Below are positions 19,101 through 28,715 of a DNA stretch of 64,000 bases, one piece after another; position 1 is the first letter of the stretch; every line of letters starts with the position of its first letter. This stretch comes from Nereocystis luetkeana (taxonomy: Eukaryota > Sar > Phaeophyceae > Laminariales > Laminariaceae): assembly GCA_031213475.1 (NCBI GenBank), contig JARUPZ010000019.1:7304870-7368869 (forward strand). The letters run 5' to 3'. The notes under the pieces were generated by a model. The model ran no database searches and had not been told where the DNA came from. It saw only the letters and a list, made by a program, of their open reading frames with translations. The translations under genes and the position numbers were made by a program.

Positions 19101-21962
19101 CCTCTTCCGACGGCAGAGTGGACCCCCGGGGCCCAAACCGCGTTGGAGGCAGGGGACGATTTGCCTCCTTTTCCGACAGCGGCGGTGTCCACAACGGAGG
19201 GAACGGTCCCGGCGGCGGAGAGCGGTCCGCAAACTAGGGGGCAGGTGGAGCAGGGAGGAGCTGCTGGGAGTGCCGTAGGAAGCCGTCACACCGAGGGGGG
19301 TAGGGATGCCGCGCTAGCGGGACAAGTGGAGATCCTTCAAGCAAGGCCCAGTACCGTCTCTGCAACATTTGCGGCGGCAACGTCCCCTAGATCAACTGGA
19401 AGCGAATCGCCCTCGCGCGAGGGCGGCCAAGGTGGAATGGAGGCAAATGTGGGAGGTTCCTGTCCAAGTGCTGCGCGGCCTCTGCCCCCGGAGGCCGAAA
19501 CGACACCACCGGGAGAAGCCCTGGCGTCGGAGGGTGACTCGCGGATAGGGGAGCAAGTGGATCAGAGAAATGCTGTTGTAGTAGCGATGGCAAACCTTCA
19601 AACAGCCAGAGACAGGAATGTCACGCCCTCGGGACGCTTGGGGGTCCCCCTGACACCATCCGGCGCCACCCCAGCAATAGCTGGGAATACTTCCTCAGAA
19701 CCTGGTAGCGCAGCCAGGGAGGGGGGGGGCACAGGAGGTGGACGAGGGCGACCGCGTGGGTCTAGGAGGGGGTCCCGAGCGACAAGCACTGGGAGAGAGG
19801 CCGTCACGAACCGGGGAAGAATCCCTCGACCCGGCGGCAGTGAGCCACCCTCGGTCCCTGAACCGAGAGGGGGCAGCGAGTCGTCCCCGACGCCCGGATC
19901 GAGAGGGGGCAGCGAGCTTCGTTCGGATCCTGGATCGAGAGGGGGAGGTGGCGAAGAGAGAAAACTCCCCAGGGAAGGAGAAGGTGGCGAGGGGGGAGGA
20001 TCAGCATCGGGGGGCGTAGGGCGACTCCGTGCATCCATTGGCACCGGTCAAGACGGCGTGATGTGCGGGGGATGCCGAGCGGCAGTTGCTCGGGGGCACC
20101 GAGTGGTAGGGCTGCCATGTGGAAACCAGCACGTTAGGCACGCGCGGTGTGTGCTGGAAGCTATTCGAAGGAGTGGGTCACACGCACAACTCATTTGCGC
20201 TACACGAGGGTGCACAGCCCGCCATGGGAGACGGGAATCACTGGATGCAGCAGTTCAGGCTGATCCTGGACTCCGGGTTACGGTCGCAGGACTTGGAGGA
20301 AGGCCGGACAACAACTACGATGAACGGGGGGAAGAGCTTTGTTACCCGTGGGACCAGAATTCGTTAGGAATAGCAGGGCCACTCGATGATGTTTCTCTCG
20401 AGCATCTCCAACAACGTTTCATCACCGTCGTTAAGGTGCAGCCGGGGCTAGCTACTGTCCATGGCAAGCTTCTCACCCACGTGCTCGGTCTCCTGAACCA
20501 CGCCCTCGGAGCGCATCGGCCAAACAGACACTCCGAGACGCCGAGTTCGCTCCTGAGGGCCATCAAGCTGTGGTACATCGTGCCAGCACTGCTACACTCG
20601 CAGGACAGCCGCGTGAAGCGACGCGAGAGATTCGCGTCCGTCGAACGTGGTGACATCACGCTCATTCTCCCGTGGTTGATGGAGTACACCAGTCGAGCAT
20701 CGACACGGCGCAGGGGGCCAACCTACGAAGCCACAGACGCGGCTAAGTACGAGAGAGCGTCGTCAGCCTGTCGCCACTCGGGCGGGGTTTCGGTGGCAGC
20801 ACGCGGTCTTCTCGCGGAAGCTCGAGCGCCCGGCGACGAGGTGACATGGGAGCGGGTGAAAGTCAAATTCCCGGGGGAAGACCGTGCCCCCATCTCCGAG
20901 TCGGCAGTGGCAGCGGTGGCAGCAAGCTCTACGGAACCGGAGGAAGGGCGTGTTCCCAACTGGCATCCAGAGCAAGAGTTCGATTCGCAGGTGGCCCTCG
21001 ACGTCATCAACTCCCGAAATGCGTTATCAGGCGCGGGGAGTGACGGTCTACGCTTCTCACACCTGCAGTCGATCATCAGGACCGGCTTCGGTCGCGAGAA
21101 ATTTGGAGCTAGCATCGAGGCCCTTTGGAGGCGGATCTTCGACGACCCCGGTGCATTCCCGCCGGAATTCTGGCAGCTCTTCTTGCAGTCCAACCTCACT
21201 GCCTTGGGGGAAAAATGTCGCCCCGTATGTGTAGGTATGACATGGAGACGACTTCTCGCAGCTGGGACGATGCGGCAGTGGCGGCCACGGCTGGAAGAGA
21301 TTAATCGTGAGGCAAGGCAGTTTGGGGTAGGGGTTCGAGGGGGGGTGGAGCAGGTAGCTCTACGCGCCCGGGTGCACCATGAGGCAATAAACTGGCTAAT
21401 CCTTACTGACTGTTCCAACGTCTTCAACACTGTAAAGCGGACGGCAGTACTTGCCGAGGCGGCCACTTGCGTGCCCGCGCTCACGCCGTTCATTGCTAAA
21501 TGCTACGGCGAGAGGCCCGCCCCTACGTTCTTCCAGATGGATTCGGGGGAGCGGCGCAAAATTGACTGTTCCAGTGGCGTGCAGCAAGAGGATGCCATGG
21601 GCCCGGCGCTGTTCTGCATGCCACTGCTGCCAATACTCAAGCGGGTCCGTGAGGAGTTCGAACCCCGGGGTGTTGAAGCCTTTGCCTACCTCGATGACAT
21701 CAGCATCGGTATGTCAGAGATCACACCGGACACGGTGAGAGTAGTGCCCTTTCTCCAGCACGAGCTGTGCGAAATAGGCATTGCCATTAACCCCAGAAAG
21801 ACGGTTGCTTTGCCTCCCCAAGGGCACATGCCTACGTCGGAAGAGATAGCACTTCTGAGGGGCATCGGTGTTCGCATTGCGGAAGGGGGTGGGGTAAAGG
21901 TGGTTGGCGTGCCCATAGGCACTGATGCATTCGCGGTGAACAGCGCCGTGGAGATAGTCTGA
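12969..21962 (+). CDS. Retrotransposon polyprotein: RING-like clusters, duplicated domain, reverse transcriptase
   Basis: 2997 residues. Residues 1-1090 are Pro/Ser/Arg-rich with imperfect ~50-aa repeats (LPPGAIPGSRDLN type). RING-like zinc clusters start at C1098 (CCVCYEAL... CPACRATV) and C1196 (CSICHG...), and a smaller CGVCDRT cluster lies at 1331. A domain of about 240 aa with its own zinc cluster occurs twice, at about 1449-1685 and 1730-1967, offset by 281 residues, with remnants of its tail after 2030. Another cluster (CGGC...) begins at 2366. The reverse transcriptase covers about 2680-2990: GAGSDGLRFSHLQS near 2688, a TDCSNVFN motif A with D2814, a GVQQEDAMGPALF block, and catalytic YLDD with D2909/D2910. 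RING fingers usually bind E2 enzymes in ubiquitin ligases; a role in the element or against host control is inference. The frame ends at TGA 21960-21962, but homologous coding continues beyond it, so the stop is probably a mutation (CGA to TGA would restore arginine). The ATG at 12969 is only the first in frame. Confidence 0.8.
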   Translation: MPSRSYATGRACEAYEPPDGRSSPRDRRIATAGIEWGAARWGSASATATMRLAMTPPQVERGRRMNTPAWTSAGRRPAPTLGGVQQQASPRPVPRRGRTEPLLPSVVQARRDRASSGDRPSPRPQTRSTHRSPSPSGRSISTTQPPPQPGLLGRRQRSTSPSGRSTRTRQRPPVTFADDTQCGTALTHREGAQDARANRSRSMPTMGRNVPPSPHIIGIRRGRTASGDRPSPRPSSRPRHRPPSPSGGSITTSPPPILPGILGHRRRATSPPTGVSVRPHQRLRFTAAEDTRSQEALVPLRAPTVQGHRRQPSVTLSELIASARAWSTRTDRRDGGSRLIGGSQVGNSLYGRQGPPNTAQCAGRGTTQRQSPSPVDEERRCAPISPHGTPPTSGGAQNRIRPSSPLPPGAIPGSRDLNTWFRDAYLAEGSFVRRGPTSTRGHNRAGSAQSRIRSASPLPPGAIPGSRDLNTRSQDARLTAGSFVRRGSTTTRGHNRGGGAQSQIRTSSTLPPGVIPGTRDLNPRSHDARLAAGSFLRRGSSTTRGHNRGRAALNAGATPTRVGPPPPMTLGATPDSQNLRAVCLPPRRRARSGQQRQRPSDPMDVEPVPEEAPQGGNETTTARASLGARVGGSTPTENRRANGGLGSFAQPGMLRGSTPERHRQGYFSPRVGNSAHNTVRPSLQMAPGVASSSLDSSPGSQDQRRGASSLTRRGLWCRGTPARSQQGCRTLPVDSVAQSGVRSSPPLPPGAELGSRDLNPMSQDARVAAGSLVRRGNLGGLTSLRSQLGYGAAFVDGGAHTRVGFPTPLPMGAAQASQDPRAVAPPPVQEETSHEDDAPSTERARVEVRGGLHRTNSGTTVGRGPNGAAAQLGPSTRAVTTIDERQRATTRVPAEDLISTRTRARTRMAARAVAQSSEEEERRQPPTESLHGSSRQQPTTTQLTSSIALLEPAPSSPEPSPDTPRSAQRARETTQPPTATGAGTPLTTPLPLGVSAMEGSPPSPPSPPPRLPTTTRPSTDTPLLTPDMILALESSMQSAARTAQLAPPSSSQPTCASAQGGGSSEPPLTSEPPPSSPRPPLQTSAERGQPQQETSEDCCVCYEALVAPMVYLGNCPHRLHLPCYAALRVRAGADLRCPACRATVTIGEADGMASRQHSDEIMTEALAIALQEIPAERGRGASTRTTGGERGERLICSICHGLVEETERVQLSCSCDVHRRCALGFCEDAIPRARFIGEARQVTCPNPALHEVQQEVDLRPLLQQIRTIGRSADTQDERDLVNRITVAENRLRSRTHIVPERVDLTLNATARDEENLSWDWRSTIPQPYALCGVCDRTMEDERFSFSGWLVHRRCAVESVEGADIRGDDRFGVAIREITGPSRRRTFLLTEILPRIHLRYDRASDRGAYQQRQLEILWRSVISGVEEATSQDEGRQQVQGGRGDDAETSCTYCGQVLDDSAGESGGSHVRVPIPCAHGGFVHARCMLDRADRIARGHADPRSCVVCQSSWPEGGRPPHPAELARGLPMSEQGGRWAAVGSALQFAALLERSDLGAESASYVTTGVHNTFEHMVSALGRSPTSSFVLCSLFSDALDLPQQAYLDFPRTREWEAAAAHYRTLFAAYGIRPQNVLLRLPNRRLYIGHHVQEYLAGLDAEWEERLTRWTLGVQRALEASDALPPFPTAVAAPPERTDSAQGDDRLARGQHGQRGAAPGSPESREITRDTALVGLCIYCGEDIENSDRNPEVDHLRTTITCDHDNGQLVHAGCVLDRAERLACGHTDPRPCVECGSEWPVRTRHPHPAELTEDLPRPRPGGRWSAVGGALQFAELLEEEGTQLVPASYVTTGHHHTFEHMVRTHGRSPTSSFLLCSLFSDALGLPRAAYLDFPRTREWQAAAADYRERFAAHAIRPRDIMLRLPNRRIYIAPQAQEFLAGLHAEWEERLTRWTLGVQNALEAGDVVPPFPTAVADTPGGAGQALESGPLIGGQNDQGGTAGNATENRQTTGNRDDTSAGQVGTPRTTSSTALARCTLGVLNVREGGDALTPLPTAEWTPGAQTALEAGDDLPPFPTAAVSTTEGTVPAAESGPQTRGQVEQGGAAGSAVGSRHTEGGRDAALAGQVEILQARPSTVSATFAAATSPRSTGSESPSREGGQGGMEANVGGSCPSAARPLPPEAETTPPGEALASEGDSRIGEQVDQRNAVVVAMANLQTARDRNVTPSGRLGVPLTPSGATPAIAGNTSSEPGSAAREGGGTGGGRGRPRGSRRGSRATSTGREAVTNRGRIPRPGGSEPPSVPEPRGGSESSPTPGSRGGSELRSDPGSRGGGGEERKLPREGEGGEGGGSASGGVGRLRASIGTGQDGVMCGGCRAAVARGHRVVGLPCGNQHVRHARCVLEAIRRSGSHAQLICATRGCTARHGRRESLDAAVQADPGLRVTVAGLGGRPDNNYDERGEELCYPWDQNSLGIAGPLDDVSLEHLQQRFITVVKVQPGLATVHGKLLTHVLGLLNHALGAHRPNRHSETPSSLLRAIKLWYIVPALLHSQDSRVKRRERFASVERGDITLILPWLMEYTSRASTRRRGPTYEATDAAKYERASSACRHSGGVSVAARGLLAEARAPGDEVTWERVKVKFPGEDRAPISESAVAAVAASSTEPEEGRVPNWHPEQEFDSQVALDVINSRNALSGAGSDGLRFSHLQSIIRTGFGREKFGASIEALWRRIFDDPGAFPPEFWQLFLQSNLTALGEKCRPVCVGMTWRRLLAAGTMRQWRPRLEEINREARQFGVGVRGGVEQVALRARVHHEAINWLILTDCSNVFNTVKRTAVLAEAATCVPALTPFIAKCYGERPAPTFFQMDSGERRKIDCSSGVQQEDAMGPALFCMPLLPILKRVREEFEPRGVEAFAYLDDISIGMSEITPDTVRVVPFLQHELCEIGIAINPRKTVALPPQGHMPTSEEIALLRGIGVRIAEGGGVKVVGVPIGTDAFAVNSAVEIV

Positions 21963-23577
21963 GATGGGGGAGCAGAGCAACTCGCGCGCATCCTGCCGCG
22001 TATGCCGGACAAACAGTCGGCGAACCTCATCGCCACCAGTTCAATGGTGCAGCGGACCTCCTACATTGAGCGGGTAATGGACCCGGAGCTGTCACTACCT
22101 GCGTGTCAGCGGGCAGACACTAGCGCAATGTGGATGCTCGAGCGCCTTCTCGAGCTTCCAGGGACAGCGGACGAATCGCCGTTCTTTGCGGACGGATGCC
22201 CGGCGAACCGGTTGACGCTACAGCCGCACCAGAAAGCGCAGGCGAGCCTCTCCACAGGGGCCGGGGGGTTTGGACTGTCGTCGGCTGAATCAAGGAGAAT
22301 GTCAGCGTCCATCGGGAGCTTAGTGGCGACGGTGCCAGAGGTCCTCGCCGACCTCTCCGGTCCATTAGGGGAAAAGTCCGAAGGGAGTTGCCCAATTCGG
22401 ACCTCGTTCGCCGCATATGGAGCAGCGTCAGGGACCTTCGCGATATCCATGGGGTATCAGAGGAGGCAATGGCAAACGTAATCCCGGAAAGTTGGCGGAA
22501 CAGGGCGTTCCGCGCAAGCGAGGAAGGAGGGACAGAACAGTATGATGTGGAGGTACTGCCGGCGCATGACGCCCAAACGATTAGCTCCCACAAGGCGCAA
22601 TACAAGCTGGGGCAGCAGATCAACCGGGTACGGTACCAACGGTACGTTGCTTCTCTGGACCAGCTCCCCGAGGTAGCAGACCCGTCGGATCGGGACGACG
22701 TGTTCGGGGGGACGGAAACCAGAGGTCTTGCCAAGGCTCGGCAACGGAGCCTATCGGGACCAGGCGCAGTCGCCTGTTTGCGTGCAAGGCCCGTGGACAT
22801 GGCACGTATCATACCGGCTTCTGAGTTCGTGTCTATGGGACGGCGCTTCCTGGGAATGGAGGAGCCCATAGCGGCGAGGTGCCCCTGCTGCGAAGCGACG
22901 TATGTCACCACACGTCACGCGCGTACATGCCACCGAGCAGGCGCACAGGTCAACCAGCATCAGCCGCTAGTCCACGCGCTGTCTCGCACTTTTAAGCGGT
23001 TGTCCATCCGCCACCAAATGGAAAGCGGAGCGCCCTTCAACGCCGATAGAACCTCCGCATGGACATAGTGATAGAGAGGGGAGGCCTCCGAGACGCTACG
23101 TCGGCAGAGTACCGCAACAAGGCGATACTCCTCGACGTCACGCATGCAGACCCCCAAGCCAGGGTCCACATGCGGGCTGGCAGCGCTGATCGAGACGGTT
23201 CAGCCGCTTCCACTTCTGAGGCGCGAAAGCGCAACCACTACGCTCGTGCAGGACAAGTGTCCTTCGACGAGCGCAGCCATAAACTTGTCACCCTCGCGGT
23301 GGAAAGCTTTGGACGCCTCGCGAAGGAAGGTAGCGATTTCATCGACCAGCTGGCGGCGAGCATCGTTGGAGGAACGGACGGAGGATCTTTAGCAAGAAAA
23401 GGGGTTTGTAAGGAGCACCTTTTCCAGGTCATATCGGTGACTACCCAGGTCGCGATCTCGCGCAGAGTGCACCGATATAAGCTCGCCCTGCGAGACCGCC
23501 AGGCCGCCAGGGGGAGAAGGGAGGAGGAGGGAGGACTACTTCCCATGGCGTGGGGGTGGAATGTAGATGCGGAGTAG
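21963..23577 (+). pseudogene. Broken 3' part of the polyprotein: linker, zinc knuckle and PD-(D/E)XK-like endonuclease
   Basis: Coding similarity continues after the stop in the same frame to about 22370, shifts to frame 2 near a G4A4 run (about 22367-22376), and shifts again to frame 1 near 23047-23056. Frame 2 holds a C-x2-C...H...C-H zinc knuckle (RCPCCEATYVTTRHARTCH, about 22879-22935). Frame 1 opens with MDIVIERGG followed by LLDVT, the D...DxT-type core expected of a PD-(D/E)XK restriction-like endonuclease as found after the RT in R2-type elements. The nuclease assignment rests on position and this short motif. The last frame ends at 23575-23577. Confidence 0.65.
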
Positions 23578-23773
23578 GAAGCGTGGCGTATAGATACATA
23601 GTAGGTAAAATATCTCGGTAAATGGTGGGGGTGCAAGTGAGTACACGCAGGGAAGGAGAATTGGTTCGATGAAGTTAGTGGTACTCGATGAATTATGTCA
23701 GCTTTTTCATTTTGAATGGATAACGCCCTGCACATTGTCAGAAGGCAAATAAAAAATAAATAAATAAAAAAAA
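23578..23773 (+). other. Retrotransposon 3' UTR and A/T-rich tail
   Basis: The sequence up to GAAGGCAAAT (23750) is shared with the minus-strand copy, then an AAATAAATAAA-type tail follows. The shared end defines the 3' terminus. Confidence 0.75.
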
Positions 23774-25828
23774 TCGAACGATATATCGAAAGTTTTCGGT
23801 ACGACATCCAACACGAAAGGTCATGGTGTAATTCTGCCGCCCCGCACTGTTGCAGTTGGCCAATGGGCTGCCTGTTTCATAGTCTGAACTGAACCCAGCA
23901 ACGCTGGCTTCATGCCTCCATCGACCAAGGAGATGCCTGAACTATACTCGTAATAGAGCCAGAAGCAATGCCTCACAGGCTCGGGGACCGGCTCGCGGAC
24001 CGGCTCGGGATTGTCGGCAGCTCAGAGCAACGGCCACGGCTTGGCGCGACGCGACACCCGGTGCTCTGGTGGTTGTGGCACCCGGCCTCCCTACTAATGG
24101 GGCCAGCGGGGCTGAGGCGCTCTGGATTCGCGCTACCCAATTACAGACAGAAAAACAGAACATCAGCACATACATAATCAGACTCATCCGCCTCATTTCT
24201 CTCGGGCTCGTATCTGATAAATAAAGTACGTGTTCCCTTATACTTTGTCGAGTCTCGTTTTTTTTTCTGAGATTTCTTGCCTCATTCTCATTTATTTCAT
24301 TCTCGTCCTAGACCCCGGATCCCGCTGGCTTTTGGCTGTTTAAAGAAACAGCACTTGTCGTTGAGCTCTCACGATCGTCTCTTGTATACGCTGCTGCTGC
24401 TACTGCTGCTGCTGCGCTCGTACCCTAGCACGACTCCCTACGAGTACGGGCAGCCCTACTTGCTTTGCTGTTTTACGTACTGTATACACTTTAAACAAGT
24501 GTGGGAAATGTAGTATAAGCTGTCGCTACGAAGAAACTCGAGCAGCAGCAGGATATTTGTAACGAACTTTCAACTCGTGCGCGTTCGTGTGTGTTGATGA
24601 AAAACGAAGAACGAAAATCGACAAAACTTATTAAACGCAATACTAATAATAACTGTACTGGATACCAAAAGCAGAAAGAAGAACATGCAGCGAAACGTCT
24701 ACACGAGTAATTACAGTCAGCTGCTGCTGCCGTTTCTTGTCCGAGCACCGAGTACCTAAATCGGAGTCCTTCGATTACACCCCACCCCACCAGTTACCGT
24801 TGGCCTTCCCGCCGCCGTTCACACCCCACCCCACCCCACTTGCCACGGTTGAACTACCCTCCAGTCGGTGAGCGGTCGCCCCGAGCCGTCCTACGCTTCG
24901 GCACACAACAGGAAGCACACGGGAGACCGGCAAAGCACAGCAGACAGCCCAGCGGGGCGTTCCCGCCCGCGACACTGGTGGGTGCGCACGGCCTCGGCGG
25001 CGCCTGTCCTGCTGCCTGGTCCCGCGTGTACTCTACTGCTGCTGCCGTGGAATGAAACACTCTTTGATGGTGGTGTTACTCCGCTGTGTTTTTTTCGGAG
25101 ATCAGTTTGGTCGTATATACGAAGATACACGTGACAGTGATTCCGAAAGGGGACCCTGAAACAAGGCGCCGTCAAAGCTAGAAATTGGCATCGACGAGCA
25201 TAGTGGAATACACGATTGAATTAGACGGAGAAACTAGAAAAAGGGAAGCCAAGTTTGTTGAGGAACCCAAGCCGGCGTCACACAGCCTAAAGATGGATGC
25301 AACGAAGTTCAGAATAATCGGATACGGGCGCGGTCGCGAATGTCGGGCTCGCCGCTCTACTCGAGAAGGCGTGCTTTGGTCACCCGAAATAGGGCCGGGC
25401 AGAGAACAAGCGGTGATGTGGGTGATGTGGTGAGAGGCCAGAAGGCGGGGAGTACTTTTATTTGCGTGCTCGTGTATAGCAACAAATATATTCAGATGTC
25501 ACATTTTTTCAGCTTCAAAAATTGTTGCCCGAAGACCAATCTCCAGCAAGCCGCCAATGTAGAAGCTCGATGTCTCGCCGCCTGCGCAAGATCCGCCGGA
25601 ATAAGCGTAGTTCAGGGTCGCTGCGCTCGAAGTCGGCGCGCGACCCCGAGCATGCGCGCCCGGGAACAGGCCCAGCTGGACCCGGGGAACGCAACCCGTG
25701 AATAAAGCGGGCGAGAAAGCTAGGGCGGGGCCCCGAGAACGGAGGCCAGCGGATCCCGGTCTCAGACCGAGACGATAGGCGGATTGTGGAGGAGGTGGCG
25801 AAAGCACGCCTGCGGGAGGTGCCAGTGC
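23774..25828. other. Intergenic, no recognised gene
   Basis: Contains a GC-rich palindromic patch near 23970-24120, a CTG/TGC run near 24390-24415, and CCCCA repeats at 24779-24837. An open frame at 25185-25433 (82 codons) is not recognisable. GC rises between 25340 and 25850. Confidence 0.4.
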
Positions 25829-26400
25829 GTGCCCCAGCCTGTCTCAAATCCATTTTCTGACGCGCTGGCAAGACGCCCACAGCCCATGCAAAGCACGCAC
25901 GCACTTTTCTCCTATTGTTTCGAGCACGTTATTGGGGCTGACGATACCGTGACGCAGGAGGGTGCACAACATGGGGGGCCGTGCCCCCGCAATTCAACTA
26001 CCTGACATACGTATTTAGTACTTCTCAGACTACGATGGGTCCCCCCATTTTACCGGATGCCACTCCCAATACTTGGAGTTTGCGCCATGAATCTAATCTG
26101 AACAGACCCAATAATCGATGCCCCGCCTTTGATCTGTTCGGAATGGATTCACGGCGCAACTGTGAAATGATCAAGAGTGGTCAAAAGGGGCATGTCTTCG
26201 GTCTAATCGGGGAATGTCGTAGCACCAAACTGCGAACATAAACATGGTAGAATCGCGGGGGCATATTCCCACCCCCCTGTCGCCACGGTACCGTCAGCCC
26301 CAATAGCGTGCCAAAAAAAAATAAGAGTGTACGTGCTCTGGATGGGCTCTGGGCTTCTTGTCAGTCCATCATGATTGATTTTTGAGGCAGGCTGGGGCAC
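25829..26400. mobile_element. Foldback element with arms of ~270 bp
   Basis: The ends are GTGCCCCAGCCTG and its inverse CAGGCTGGGGCAC. The two halves are imperfect reverse complements almost to the centre near 26110, for example ATTGGGGCTGACGATACCGTG against CACGGTACCGTCAGCCCCAAT. No coding capacity and no clear target duplication. It fits a foldback-type MITE. Confidence 0.75.
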
Positions 26401-27526
26401 GAGCGAGCAGCTCCCGCGTACCAGTACGTGTTTTCCCTAACCTCATCGTCTGGCAAAAAAATGCAGCGAACCACGCCCTTTTGACCTCTTCCGCAGTAGT
26501 ATCTAATGTATGTGAAGTTCTAGTTCTGCAATAGAACATGCAATGGTTCTGCGTAGTGTGCTACTCGTACGTACATACCGGTACTCGCACTCGTTTGTCG
26601 TATCATATGTCGTATTGTCGTAATATAGAACTACTTACAGATATCTCACTCCATAAGCGTGCTCCGTCGGTACATCCCTGGCCTCTCAGAGCTCCCACTT
26701 GGACATCGCCTCTGTTGAATACTTGCCGAACCTTTCCAGTGGTTCTTCGTTTTCTCCATTTTTCTTTTATTTTTTCCTTTTTTCTTCTTTCCTTTCGCGT
26801 GCGTGCGTCTACTCCGAGCACGACACCGAGCGCGGCATCGTCGCGGGTGTCAGCGGAGGGTGGCGGGTAGAGGGGGGGGTTGCAAGGAGCGTGGTCGCCG
26901 TTTTCGTGGCTAGGCGTCCCGTGTGCTCGAGACACGAGGGAAGCATGAGTGGGCTCTGTCTGGCCTCCATCTGTAGAATGAGATTGAGTATATAAGAGTC
27001 CTTAAGGGTCGTTCGGGATTGCAAAATAACGTTCAAACGTTGCCTATTTTTGCGACCAAGCTGAAGTTCACAGAGAGAGCTACGCAGTCTGAGTACCACT
27101 ATTGAGCTGGCGAACGAGGGTCACGGTGAGCACCGGACTTCATGCGACGCGGGCGACGGAGCTCACTGTGGCAGAGAGGGAGGAAAGCTTTACCCGAACC
27201 AAATCGGTGGCGAGGTAGTCGTGAGAGGGGCGGGCGACGTACGAGGTTGAGAGAGAAGCTTTGCGGTTCGATTTATTTTCTTCTTTTTAGCGGGTGTGAG
27301 GTTTTTCAAGCAGGCAGGAACTTATTACACGGGAGGGGACGTGGATTTTCTTTTTCTTTCCGAAGAGTTCGGTTTCATTTTCATTGTTTTTGCGATGCTG
27401 CTGTGCCGTGCCGTGCTTTCTCTTTCGTACATACGAGTACGGACATACCAGGTACAGCATATCAAAAGAAGGAAATAAGTACCCTACCTCGGGTATGTAC
27501 GTACGTACGACATGTGAGCGAGCGTA

Positions 27527-27544
27527 GCGGGCGGAACCGCCCGC
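27527..27544. repeat. GCGGGCGG hairpin 1
   Basis: Arms 27527-27534 and 27537-27544, preceded by GAGCGAGCGTA. Related hairpins are at 27723, 33773 and 35902. Confidence 0.75.
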
Positions 27545-27722
27545 GACGCAAAGCGTATGTGGCGTCCGAGCTGTTTATTCCTGAAGCATGGCGGCGGGGG
27601 ACTCTTGCCATTATCGAATCGCCAGTTTGCAAGTACAATCATGATAAAAAAAACTATATTCAATCACGGGCCTCTGTCCGCTTCGCTTAAATTGATGTAC
27701 TTTTCCTTCCTGAGCGAGCGTA

Positions 27723-27744
27723 GCGGGCGGCGTAGGCCGCCCGC
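27723..27744. repeat. GCGGGCGG hairpin 2
   Basis: Arms 27723-27730 and 27737-27744, flanked by GAGCGAGCGTA and GAGCGAAGCGCCTTGTAT. Confidence 0.75.
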
Positions 27745-27763
27745 GGAGCGAAGCGCCTTGTAT

Positions 27764-28715
27764 GTCGTATTCAGTACCTAGGACCTTGGTGTGTTCATAC
27801 TTCATACCAGGAGGTACCATCGTATGATATGGTACGAGTACGCAGCTCTTGTGTATTACAGCAGTAGTTGCCATCGCTGCTGCGGGTACTAAGAAGCACG
27901 AATCGAGTGATGTTATATTCCCATCTCCTCACCAGAACGGGTCACGTTCACGCTCTATACCTGCATGAATCTACTGTATGCATGGTCTGTCAAGGGGTGT
28001 AACATTTTTCATGTTTTATGCGGTGTACTCGTGGAAACGGTGTTACCGCGAAGGCAGTTGATTCTGGACGGGCTTAAGAAAGTTTGAACTGTCCAGGAGG
28101 TCCACAGCAGGTCCCCAACTAGACTTGGTGTAGAATAAAACTGGACCACCGGTACTCGCTAGACCTTGTCACGAGACTGTTTCGGTATTCATATACAGTA
28201 GTAATACTCTATACCGCCGTGTATCGAGAGGTGCGCATCGTACGGTAGTAAACAATAAACAGTCTCATACATCTAGGTGCGTTTCTGTACGTCACCCCTC
28301 CCCTTGAGTGGTGATATCCTGTGTTCATGGCGACCCCGACGCTACTGCTGTACATACATACTGGCATGATTCGTGAGCACTGCTACGTTTTTTTTCGGCT
28401 TTTGTTAACAATGATATGTAATAGTGGCAGGACATTTGCATCATGCCATAAAGCATGGTCCGAGGGTGTGTGTTATTTGACGCGAAACACTAACGGCACA
28501 TGGCCCTTACCCACATGCCTCAACGCTCGTACCACCAGGTGGTCCACAGGCCCACAAGCCTGATCTGCAAGGTCATCCGTTGGGACAGGGAAAACAAGCT
28601 GCTGCTAGTCAGACCAATCAGGCTCCCTTCGGCCAGCGGCGCATCCAGCACCAAGCCACGCAAGCGAACCAGGTGGGTATTCGAGAAGGCGGTCGTCCTC
28701 GTCGAAAGGACCAAG
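27764..28715. other. Upstream region of SMYD-like gene 1
   Basis: No separate gene recognised. The gene 1 frame is open back to an ATG at 28500, so a longer N-terminus is possible. TACTGCTGTA-type motifs at 27857 and 28343. I could not identify a TATA box with confidence. Confidence 0.4.

Larger units (their letters stand above)
11938..23773 (+). mobile_element. Large non-LTR retrotransposon, copy 1 (5' end not defined)
   Basis: The element carries ORF1, a giant ORF with RING-like zinc clusters and a reverse transcriptase, and a C-terminal zinc-knuckle plus PD-(D/E)XK-like endonuclease region, followed by a short 3' UTR and an A/T-rich tail (about 23751-23773). There are no LTRs. A 3' endonuclease after the RT recalls restriction-like-endonuclease non-LTR elements (R2, CRE and relatives); this is inferred from domain order. 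A stop codon and two frameshifts after the RT make this copy non-functional as read. A truncated second copy at 36178-39168 confirms the 3' boundary. Confidence 0.85.
26625..27763. repeat. Duplicated segment, copy P (empty site for retroelement copy 2)
   Basis: Matches, in inverted orientation, the flanks 39990-39169 and 36177-35870 around retrotransposon copy 2. At 27472 the sequence runs uninterrupted through the point where copy Q carries the insertion. It includes two GC-rich hairpins (27527-27544 and 27723-27744). No gene recognised; origin unknown, possibly an older element, since its right end coincides with a hairpin found elsewhere. Confidence 0.8.
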
